Below are positions 1 to 8,200 of a stretch of 64,000 nt of DNA, piece by piece. The translations under genes were made by a program, and so were the position numbers. The stretch comes from JACVRX01 sp046726315 (GTDB taxonomy: Bacteria > Actinomycetota > Actinomycetes > Jiangellales > Jiangellaceae), in assembly GCA_046726315.1 (NCBI GenBank), contig JBKPAG010000016.1, positions 10,107-74,106 on the forward strand. Reading direction: 5' to 3'. How positions within the stretch are numbered: the stretch's first letter is position 1; every line of letters starts with the position of its first letter. The notes beneath the pieces are model-generated. The model was not told the origin of the DNA. It was given only the letters and a program-made list of their open reading frames with translations, and searched no databases.

Positions 1-45
1 GATTGGCTTTGGATGGATGGAATTGATGGGAAGTGATCCCCGCGC

Positions 46-133
46 CGGAGGGTCACGGAGGGTCTACCTGTTTGCTCCCATACGCGCGCGCGTGCGTAGC
101 GTGATAATGCTTTCAACCCTCCGGAACCCTCCG
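46..133. repeat. Paired inverted octamer repeats next to primase (possible origin or terminator)
   Basis: The octamer CGGAGGGT occurs at 46-53 and 56-63, and its complement ACCCTCCG at 116-123 and 126-133, each pair with a 10-bp step. The two pairs face each other across about 52 bp that contain an imperfect alternating CG palindrome and a short AT-richer stretch. The block sits just past the stop of the element's primase-helicase. Replication proteins of satellite P4 bind iterons near their own gene, so an origin is one reading; a long-looped transcription terminator is the other. Function is inferred, the repeats are seen. Confidence 0.5.
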
Positions 134-142
134 TAACCGCTG

Positions 143-2170
143 TCATTTGTCGGCCTCGTCGGCGTATAGGTCGATTCCGGCCCAGACCATGTGGCCGAGA
201 CCGTCTTTCTTCTTGTCGTGGCCCCGGTCGGCGAGCTCGCGGCTGAACGCGGTCTGCGTGCCGGCGTCGACGTTCTCCCGCTTGCACCAGTCACACCACG
301 ACGCGAACAGATGCGAAGACTGGACGGTGGCAAACGGCCCGGCGTCGAGCCTGCAGCGTTGCTCGAGGAACAGACCGAGCATGTCCGACTCGCCGCGGAA
401 CGCCGATGTGGCCGCGGTGACCTGCTCGGGTTCGGCCAGGCCGCGGTCTTGCCACTGCCGGTAGCCGGCGACGACCCAGGCCAGAATGCCGTCTGCTTCC
501 AACGCCAGCCGTTCCGGGAGCTTGCCGTCCCGCCTGTCTTCGGGGATGACGACGTCGAACGGGACGAACCGCAGTCGACGCCAGATTCCCTCGTCGGTAC
601 CGCGGACGAGCGGCTTGTGATTGGTGTGCATCACGATCGAATGCGACGGGTCGAAGTCCCAGAAATCTTCACGCATCCGCCGCGCGGTGATCTTGTCGCC
701 TCCCGTCAAGCGCTTGACGGTGCCTTCGGCGAGTCGGCGGCCGGCGTCGGTTTCGTGCGTAACGGCCAGCCGGAGCCCGAACAGGGCGGCCGTGCCGGTG
801 GGGTGGGCGTCGCCACGGTCGATGAGCAGGCCGGGCTCGATCGGCCGGGCGTAGTCGCCGAACACGCGGGAGACGGCCTCGACGAGCGTGGTCTTCCCGT
901 TGGCGCCGACGCCATAGAGGATGGCCAGCACGTGCTCGACGACCCTGCCCAGCAGGGCGTGCCCGAACAGCCGGCCGAGGAAGTCCCGCATGGTTATCTC
1001 GGGCTGGACCTTGTCGAGGAACGTGGTGAACTCCGGCGCCGCGGCGTCCGGGTGATAGTTGGCGCCGCAGATCTTGGTGAGCAGGTCGTCCGGGTTGTGT
1101 GGCCGGAGCTCCCCGGTGCGGAGGTCGAGGGTTCCGTTGCCCACGTTGAGCAGGTACGGGTCGGCGTCGAGGTCTGCCGGTGCCAGTGCGATGCCCGGCT
1201 CGGTGCCGGCGAGGTTGAGCATGGCGTTGATGCCGACCGCGGTCTGAGTCCTCGACGGCCCGCCACCCTTGACGGTCTTGGGCAGCCTGTCGGCGATTTT
1301 CTTTGCGTACCGGACGGCTTGCCCGGTGTCATCGACCGCCCAGCGGGTGCCGTCCCAGCACAGCCATTTCTTCCACGAGACGACGTAGCGGAGCCGGTCG
1401 CCGAACACGTCGACGAGCCGGCGGGCGTTGGCGAGGTCGGCCTCGGAATCCGCGGGTCCCGGTGGTGAAGACTGCGGTTGATCCACAGGTTCTGCACCGG
1501 CCTGTGCACGATCCGCGTCGTCTTCGTCGAGGTCGTCGACGTCGTCTCCGGCGCAGACGTCGGCCAGGGTCATGCCGAGCGGTTCGAGGATCTCCTCGGT
1601 CTTGCACCGGTTGCTGTCGCAGATCACCAAGATCCTGCGCTTGGTGCCGGCGGCGTTCGGGTTATGCGTGATCCGCAGGCCGTGCCCGTCGCCCTTCGCT
1701 CCGCAGGCGGGACACCGGAAGCGCCCGGACTTGCCGCGGCCCTCGTCGTAGCCACCCTCCACCAGGGCCGCGGTTAGCCGCGCATGAATCTCGTGTGAAT
1801 CCTCAGTCGGGCCGTCGGTGTTGCGTGGCCGCGCCGGGCGGGCGAACGGGTCTGCTTTCGTGCCCAGGCCGCCGTGCCCGTTGGTGCTGTAGGGCTGGAT
1901 CCGGTCGTCGGCGATCGCGATTGCACCAAGGATGGCCTCGGGTGTGCAGACGATCTCCCCGTTATCCCGGTGCGGGTGGACGGCGACCGTGCCGGCCTTG
2001 TCGTCTTGGTGGAAGCGGACCATCCCGCTTCGGCCCTCGTGGTTTGGGCAGGCGGCGATCCAGATCGGGCCGCCACGCTCGTCCTGCTTGACGTCTCGGC
2101 CGTGGGCATTGAGGCGGCGCAGCACGAGCCGCATAGCGGCGTTGGCCCGGACGCGCGTTGTGGTCGTCAC
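143..2170 (-). CDS. Phage/plasmid-type primase-helicase (D5_N, SF3 helicase)
   Basis: Replication initiator of the integrated element, about 675 residues from GTG 2170. The N-terminal part has a Cys/His cluster (CPNH) and then a zinc-ribbon-like CPAC with two further Cys about 30 residues later. An acidic linker follows, then a D5_N region and a superfamily 3 helicase core with Walker A GVGANGKT near residue 420 and a downstream TNHKP box. No Prim-Pol catalytic motif is evident, so priming may need a partner. GTG 2170 is preferred to the longer 2230 start because it overlaps the preceding stop in a GTGA, the coupling used through this operon. P4 alpha-like proteins and phage satellites are the closest family. 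Confidence 0.85.
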   Translation of the reverse strand: MTTTTRVRANAAMRLVLRRLNAHGRDVKQDERGGPIWIAACPNHEGRSGMVRFHQDDKAGTVAVHPHRDNGEIVCTPEAILGAIAIADDRIQPYSTNGHGGLGTKADPFARPARPRNTDGPTEDSHEIHARLTAALVEGGYDEGRGKSGRFRCPACGAKGDGHGLRITHNPNAAGTKRRILVICDSNRCKTEEILEPLGMTLADVCAGDDVDDLDEDDADRAQAGAEPVDQPQSSPPGPADSEADLANARRLVDVFGDRLRYVVSWKKWLCWDGTRWAVDDTGQAVRYAKKIADRLPKTVKGGGPSRTQTAVGINAMLNLAGTEPGIALAPADLDADPYLLNVGNGTLDLRTGELRPHNPDDLLTKICGANYHPDAAAPEFTTFLDKVQPEITMRDFLGRLFGHALLGRVVEHVLAILYGVGANGKTTLVEAVSRVFGDYARPIEPGLLIDRGDAHPTGTAALFGLRLAVTHETDAGRRLAEGTVKRLTGGDKITARRMREDFWDFDPSHSIVMHTNHKPLVRGTDEGIWRRLRFVPFDVVIPEDRRDGKLPERLALEADGILAWVVAGYRQWQDRGLAEPEQVTAATSAFRGESDMLGLFLEQRCRLDAGPFATVQSSHLFASWCDWCKRENVDAGTQTAFSRELADRGHDKKKDGLGHMVWAGIDLYADEADK

Positions 2171-2337
2171 GGCGCAGCCGCCTCGACGTCGACCCGGCAG
2201 CACGGGAAGCCACACGAGCAGATCGGGCACAACAGGCAGCGCGGCCTATCGAGTGTGACGGTGCTGGCGGTTACACTGCCCTCAGACTGCTTGGCCGCCG
2301 TCTCGGGAGCCGCCTCCGGGCGGCTTCCGTCATTCAT
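2167..2337 (-). CDS. Tiny cysteine-rich protein of the element
   Basis: A 56-residue protein with no recognised family. It starts at ATG 2337 inside an ATGA overlap with the upstream stop and ends in a GTGA overlap with the primase start, which is the main evidence that it is translated. Residues 34-47 hold six Cys (C34, C37, C40, C42, C46, C47), a likely metal-binding knuckle. The N-terminal half is polar and probably disordered. A small zinc-binding accessory factor for the primase is a guess from context only. Confidence 0.5.
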   Translation of the reverse strand: MNDGSRPEAAPETAAKQSEGSVTASTVTLDRPRCLLCPICSCGFPCCRVDVEAAAP

Positions 2338-2546
2338 GCGGCATCGCCACCCGGGCGGAGCAGGACGGCGAGCCGGTCGCGTTGCTCGGGTGTCAGCGGC
2401 GGTGCGGCGTCGATCACGCGCCGGATATAAGCGCTGATATTGGCGGTGGCGAGGTCGGCACGGGCAGCGTCGACCTGCTCTTGTGGGGCGCCCTTGGACA
2501 CGAGGGCGCCGACGCGGGCGCGGTGATGGCGGGGGGTGTCTTTCAC
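2334..2546 (-). CDS. Small conserved mobile-element protein
   Basis: About 70 residues from GTG 2546, which has a GGAGAG ribosome site 8 nt upstream; a longer GTG at 2579 lacks one. The sequence is basic and helical at the start (RHHRARVGALV), then has an Ala-rich helix and a YIRRVIDAAPPLTPEQRDRL tail. Short proteins with this tail are common in actinobacterial phages and integrated elements, usually between the integrase and replication genes. Function is unknown. It is coupled by ATGA to the Cys-rich gene that follows. Confidence 0.6.
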   Translation of the reverse strand: MKDTPRHHRARVGALVSKGAPQEQVDAARADLATANISAYIRRVIDAAPPLTPEQRDRLAVLLRPGGDAA

Positions 2547-2638
2547 GGAAGACTCTCCAGGGATGCCGAAGCACCCCACCTGGAGAGCGGGCCTTTACCT
2601 GCCGGACATGACGCCGCCGAGCAGTCGGCGCGATCAGC

Positions 2639-2974
2639 TTAGAACTGAAGCAGTGAGATATCCAACGTCGACATGCCGGCCCGGCCCATCTCGAGCAATT
2701 CCTGCCCGAACTTCTCACCGTGCCGCTGGAAGTCGCGACGGCAGATCGGGTCTCGGCACTTGTCGGCGAACGTGGGCCAGCCGCCGGACACCGCACGGTC
2801 TCCCAGCACGAGCCGTCGACGGGTCGTATCGGATGGTTGCAGCGGCCGTTTCTCGCCCATGGTGCTACGCCAGCGCCCGTCGGCAGCGACAGCCAGCGTG
2901 TCGAAGTAGCACTCCTCGTGCGTCCCCTTCCCGGTGCACACGATCCGGATGCGCCCGTTCATGGCCTCTGTCAC
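2639..2974 (-). CDS. Hypothetical element protein next to integrase
   Basis: A 111-residue protein whose GTG start overlaps the integrase stop in a GTGA (2974-2971), so it is translated with the integrase. The first half looks like beta hairpins with Cys 13 and Cys 22; the second half contains CRDPIC followed by basic residues and an amphipathic helix, giving two Cys pairs that could bind zinc. A recombination directionality factor or regulator is possible from position, but no family is recognised. Confidence 0.5.
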   Translation of the reverse strand: MTEAMNGRIRIVCTGKGTHEECYFDTLAVAADGRWRSTMGEKRPLQPSDTTRRRLVLGDRAVSGGWPTFADKCRDPICRRDFQRHGEKFGQELLEMGRAGMSTLDISLLQF

Positions 2975-4332
2975 GACGACCTCCAGACGATCTCGACGGT
3001 CTCCGGGTCGAACCTGCGGCTACCGCGCCCGGGCGGTAGCAGGGTCGCCGTCATCAACACGTCGATCACTGCCCGCTTTCGGTCGACGTCGAGGGAATCC
3101 CACACCTTGCCCGGATCACCTGCACGGACGAGGACACCGAGGATGTCGGCGCGGGTGGCGTGGACCATGCTGCGCTCGACGTCGGCCAGCTCGGCCCGCA
3201 GCCGCTCCGTGCCGGCCGCGAGTTGCGAGCCGGTTACTGCTCCGGCGGCGAACAGGCCGGCCAGCTCGTCGAGCCGGGCGCGCAACGTCTGCGCCTTGGT
3301 GCGTAGCTCGTCGACGTTGGGCCGCTCGTCGTCCACGAGCAGGTCGGCGGCGTCGGGCCGGGCGAGCCGGGCGACGACGAGTCGGATCACCAGGTCGTCG
3401 ATGGGTTCGGCGTCGCGGGACAGGTGACGCCTCGCCGAGCACTTGTAGGTGCGCCGCCCCTGTTGGGTTCGGCCGGTGTTGACGGTGGCGCCGCAGTGGC
3501 ACAGCGCGAGCCCGGACAGCAGCCACTTACGCCGCGTCTCCGGTGTGTTCCGCCGTGCAGGGTCGGTGAGGATTGCGACGACGCTACGCCAGGTCTCCTC
3601 GGCAACGATCGGCTTCCACGTGCCCGTGGCGACAACCTCACCGTGATACTCGCGCAGGCCGGCGTTCCGACCCCGGAGCAGAACGTCACGCACGGAGTCT
3701 GGTCGCCAGATGCCGCCGTGGCTTGTGGTGGCACCGGCTGCGTTCCACTCGCGGGCAACGCCGCGGAGGCTGCCACCGGCGAGGATGCGCTCGTACCCCA
3801 GCCGGATGAGCTTCGCTTCTCGTGGCCGGATGGTCACCCGGTCGTCGTCGTATCCGAACGGCCGCAGCCCTGTCGCTGGCTTGCCGGCACGGGCCGCCTG
3901 GGCGAGTGCGCGTTTCTGCCTGTCGGACTTGACGTCGATCTCTGACCGCGCGGTGGCGGCGAGCAGATCGGCGACGAGCCTGCCGCTCGGTGTCGCCATA
4001 TCGAGGTCGCTGCCGCGGACGAGTGCCACGGTCGCCCGGGCTTTCTCGCAAGTTTCGACGAGGCGCAGGGTGTCGCGGCGGTTGCGGGTCAGCCGGTCGA
4101 GTGCCCAGGCGATTACCGCGTCGGCGTCGCCGTTCTCGAGTGCCCGCATGGTGGCGTCGAACCCTGGCCGTTTCTTGCTGCCCGCTGCACTCGTGTCGTT
4201 GTCGGTGTGTGTTGCGACGATGGTCCATCCGCGGGAGTGCGCCAGCTTCTCGGCGTCCTCGCGCTGCCGTGACACCGCGGCTTGTGTTCCGTCGCGGTCG
4301 AGGGACTGCCGGAGGTAGACAATGGCGCGCAC
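2971..4332 (-). CDS. Large serine recombinase (site-specific integrase)
   Basis: Catalyses integration and excision of the element through a covalent serine-DNA intermediate. The 453-residue protein has a resolvase domain at about 3-145 with the catalytic serine in YLRQS (Ser10) and conserved arginines (LDRLTRNRRD), a recombinase DNA-binding domain at about 160-260, a zinc ribbon (CHCG and a later Cys/His pair) near 285-310, and an alpha-helical coiled-coil insertion near 340-390, as in phiC31-like integrases. It starts with GTG 4332, only about 24 bp from the end of cpaF homology, so the attachment site lies between them. It reads in the same direction as cpaF and may be transcribed from the host promoter when integrated. 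Confidence 0.93.
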   Translation of the reverse strand: MRAIVYLRQSLDRDGTQAAVSRQREDAEKLAHSRGWTIVATHTDNDTSAAGSKKRPGFDATMRALENGDADAVIAWALDRLTRNRRDTLRLVETCEKARATVALVRGSDLDMATPSGRLVADLLAATARSEIDVKSDRQKRALAQAARAGKPATGLRPFGYDDDRVTIRPREAKLIRLGYERILAGGSLRGVAREWNAAGATTSHGGIWRPDSVRDVLLRGRNAGLREYHGEVVATGTWKPIVAEETWRSVVAILTDPARRNTPETRRKWLLSGLALCHCGATVNTGRTQQGRRTYKCSARRHLSRDAEPIDDLVIRLVVARLARPDAADLLVDDERPNVDELRTKAQTLRARLDELAGLFAAGAVTGSQLAAGTERLRAELADVERSMVHATRADILGVLVRAGDPGKVWDSLDVDRKRAVIDVLMTATLLPPGRGSRRFDPETVEIVWRSS

Positions 4333-4356
4333 GTGTGTACCATAGCAGGCAGCGGC
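4333..4356. other. Element/chromosome junction (attachment site half)
   Basis: CpaF homology stops after the residues CEEVFEL at base 4356, and the integrase gene begins at 4332. The crossover must be in or next to this interval. The other end of the element and the rest of cpaF lie left of the window, so the common core cannot be read directly. Confidence 0.6.
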
Positions 4357-5054
4357 AGCTCGAAGACCTCCTCACAGGTGATCACGCGCTCACGGGCGGG
4401 CACGGCAGCGGTGAGGCAGTTGAGCATGGTGGTCTTACCCGCTTGAGTACCCCCGGCCACGAGCACGTTGAGCCCAGCCATGACGCAAGCATCCAGAAAC
4501 CCCGCTGCCGGTGCGGTGAGTGTGCCGAGCCCGACCAGTTCGTCGAGGTGGTTCGCGCGAACGACGAACTTACGGATATTGACTGCCCAGTGCTCGGCCG
4601 TGATATCCGGGATGACGACATGCAAGCGGCTGCCGTCGGGCAACATCGCATCGACGAACGGCGCGGAGAGATCGATGCGCCGGCCGGACGACTTGAGCAT
4701 CCGCTCGACCAGGTCCCGGATCTCGGTTGCAGTGAAGATCGTCGTCGTGAGCTCACTGCGACCGTGCCGCGCGATAAAGACCTTGCTGGGCTCGTTGATC
4801 CAGATTTCCTCGACGGTGGGGTCATCGAGGTACGGCTGTAGCGGCCCGAATCCCGCGACCGCGTCCAGGACCATGCGCGCCACCGATCGGGGGTCTCGCA
4901 GCGGTGGCAGAGCTTGACTCAGGCTGCGCTCGTCATAGCCCGCGACGACCTTGTCGACGATCGTTCGGATTGCGCGCGGATCAGCGATCGGGTCCAGGCC
5001 CTCTCGGCGCACGACGTCGCGCACCTCGGCGTCGATGATCTCGATCGCGGTCAT
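4356..5054 (-). pseudogene. cpaF: CpaF/TadA pilus assembly ATPase, split by the element
   Basis: Only the first ~233 residues of a type II/IV secretion ATPase remain. Seen are the N-terminal domain, the WINEPSKVFI region, and the Walker A box GGTQAGKTT at 201-209, followed by the Asp-box region VITCEEVFEL where homology ends. Family members run to about 400 residues, so Walker B, the His box and the arginine fingers are missing. The open frame continues out of register into the integrase gene to 4113. The insertion is intragenic, so precise excision would restore the gene. The upstream neighbour is glutamate dehydrogenase, not a tad gene. Confidence 0.85.
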
Positions 5055-5221
5055 GTATCGGGCACCCCGGTGACAGGCATTCGCTCAGATCGCTGCCAAC
5101 GCCTGACCTCGTGGGTGACCGGCGGGAACAGCACATGACTGCTGGATGTCGGACAGTTATACCGGGCCGGCCGATCCGCCGCCAGACGACGCAGGGTTAT
5201 CCACAGCCGCCGCCGGCTGGG

Positions 5222-8200
5222 CTACGCCGTTTCGGTACGCAGCAGCGACCGGACGACCCGAAGGCCGACGGAGAGCCGGGCCAGGTCGAAGGTGTCGCTC
5301 TCGACGATCTCCCGGAGGGTCTCCCGCGCCCGGCCGACCACGACCGCGTCCTGGGCTGCCCAGGCCTTCACCCGAGCCTTGGTGTCCATACCGTCGTCGG
5401 TGTTCTGGATGATCTGCGCTGTCAGCGCCGTTTGGACCGCGTGCAGGTCGTCGCGCAGTGCTGCCCTGGCCATCGTCTGCCAGCGGTCGGTCCGCGGCAG
5501 CGCGACAATCCGCTCCAGCAGTTGGCCCAAGGCGAGGTGCTCGCCCAGCTTGAAATGCACCCGCGCGACCTCGCTCAGATCGGTCCCCGTCGACGCCGAC
5601 GTCTCCACGATGCCGAGGCCGCCATACGCGGGAGGCAGCACGGCAACCCGGTTGGCCAGCTCGTCGGACACGCCGGCCTTGGTCAACCGATCCCGGCGCT
5701 CGACGAACGAGTCGAGCTCGCGACCAAGCATGACGTCGGGCAACTCCTCGAGCAGTCGCGCGATTGGCGCTTGGAAGAACTCGATCTGTGAGGCGATGTC
5801 GATCGGAGGTCGCCGGTTGACCGTCAGCCACCTGGTAGCCCGCTCGGTGATGGTGCGGCCCTCGAGCCGCATCCGGGTCTGCATCTCCGCAGAGATGAGG
5901 TTGTCCAGGGCGGCGACATCGGCCGACAACTCAGGAATGCGGTACACGACGGAAGCGACCGTGTGGGCGCGTGCCAGGTCCTCCATGGTGCCGCCGGTCT
6001 CCATCCCCAGGCGGTAGGCGAACGTCGTACCCGCTTCGTTGACCAGATCGTTGACGACCAGCGTGGTGACGATCTCGCGGCGCAGCGGGTGCTCGTCTAT
6101 CCGGTCCGGGTACCGCTCGCGCAGGTCGGTGGGGAAGTACGCGTGCAGCGCCTTGCGCAGGTATGTGTCGTCCGGCAGCGGGGTCTCGAGGAGCTCCCCG
6201 TACATGAGGTTCTTGGTGTAGGCCAGCAGTACAGACAGCTCCGGGCTGGTCAGCCCGCGACCCGCCTGGATCCGCTCGGCGAACTTGGGGTCGGACGGAA
6301 GGAACTCCAACCCTCGGTTGAGCTTGCCCTCAGCCTCCAGTTTCGCGATGTAGGCGTGGTGGACGTGAGCGAGGTTGGATGCCTGGTGGGCCGCACTCGC
6401 CAATGCGATGTTCTGCCCGTAGTTGTTCGCGAGTACCAGCCGGCCGACCTCGTCGGTCATTGCAGCGAGCAGCTCGTTGCGCTGCTTCTCGGTCAGGTCG
6501 CCTTCTCGCACGACGCCGTCGAGCAGGATCTTGATGTTGACCTCGTGGTCTGAGGTGTCGACCCCTGCGGAGTTGTCGATCGCGTCGGTGTTGATCCGAC
6601 CACCTTTGCCGTCGGCGCCCGAAATGGCGTATTCGATGCGGCCGAGTTGCGTCAACCCGAGATTGCCGCCCTCGCCCACGCATCCGCAGCGCAGCTCGGC
6701 ACCGTTGACCCGGATGGCGTCGTTGGCTTTGTCCCCGACGTCCGCGTGAGTCTCGCTGCTCGCCTTGACGTAGGTGCCGATCCCGCCGTTCCAGAGCAGA
6801 TCGGCGGGCGCCATCAGGATCGCCCGCAGCAGATCCGGCGGTGTCATCTCGGTGACCGACTCGTCGATACCGAGGCGTTTCCGCACCTGGGGGGTGAGCT
6901 CGATGCGCTTGGCTGTGCGCGGGTGGACACCGCCGCCTTCGCTGATGAGCTGGGAGTTGTAGTCGGCCCAGGTCGACCGAGGGAGCTCGAACAGACGCCG
7001 TCGCTCGGTGTAGGAGATGGCGGCGTCGGGGTTCGGGTCGAGGAAGATGTGCCGGTGGTCGAAGGCGGCCACGAGCAGGATGTGTGTGGACAGCAGCATG
7101 CCATTGCCGAAGACATCGCCGGACATGTCGCCGATGCCCACGCAGGTGAAGTCCTCACTCTGACAGTTGCGGCCCATTTCGCGGAAGTGTCGCTTGACCG
7201 ACTCCCAGGCGCCGCGGGCCGTGATGCCCATGGCCTTGTGGTCGTAGCCCGCCGATCCGCCAGAGGCGAACGCGTCGCCCAGCCAGAAGCCGTAATCGAT
7301 GGCGACGCGGTTGGCGATGTCGGAGAACGTCGCGGTCCCCTTGTCGGCGGCCACGACCAGATAGGGGTCGTCGCTGTCGTGGCGTACGACGTACGGTGGC
7401 GGCACGACGCTGCGGTCGGCCGCTCGGTTGTCCGTGACGTCGAGCAGCGCACGAATGAACGTCTTGTAGCTCTCAACGCCCTCGGCCAGCCAGGCTTCGC
7501 GGTTCACCGCCGGGTCGGGCAAGCGCTTGGCGACGAACCCGCCCTTCGCACCGACTGGCACGATTACCGCGTTCTTGACCGCCTGCGCCTTGACCAAGCC
7601 GAGTACTTCGGTACGGAAGTCTTCCCTGCGGTCCGACCAGCGCAGCCCGCCGCGCGCGACCGCGCCGAACCGCAGGTGTACGCCTTCGACCCGCGGCGAG
7701 TAGACCCACATCTCGAACATCGGGCGTGGATCGGGCAGGTCGGGAATTTCCGACGGGTTGAGCTTGAACGCCAGCGCCGTGCTCGACTGCACCGGCGCGG
7801 CGACCCGGAAGTAGTTCGTGCGCAGGGTCGACTGCACCAATGCGACGAACGAGCGCAGGATCCGGTCCTGGTCCAGACTGGCGACATCGTCGAGGGCCCG
7901 CTCGAGCTTCACGACGATCTCCTTGGCGGCCGTATCCCGCGCAGCGGGGTCGTCGAAAGACCGGTCCGGGTCGAAACGGGTTTCGAACAGGTTGATGAGC
8001 AGGCTGGCGATGCCGACATAGGTTGACAGGCACTCCTCCAGGTAGTCCTGGCTGAATGTCGAGCCGGCCTGACGGAGGTATTTGGCATAGGCGCGCAGGA
8101 CCGACGCCTCGCGCCAGGACAACCCGGCCTGCAGGACCAAGGCGTTGAAGCCATCGCTCTCCGCGTCGCCGCGCCACACTGCGGCGAATGCGTCCTGGAA

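Noticed and set aside
191..1468. Long plus-strand open frame of 425 codons
   Set aside because: It lies opposite the primase-helicase, whose helicase motifs are clear; composition is that of an antisense shadow in high-GC DNA.
4113..4355. Open frame continuing CpaF into the integrase gene
   Set aside because: The residues after CEEVFEL are out of frame with the integrase and show no CpaF motif; it is read-through past the junction.
5205..5214. Perfect DnaA box TTATCCACA
   Set aside because: A single box between glutamate dehydrogenase and cpaF, with no cluster, no AT-rich unwinding region and no dnaA or dnaN nearby.
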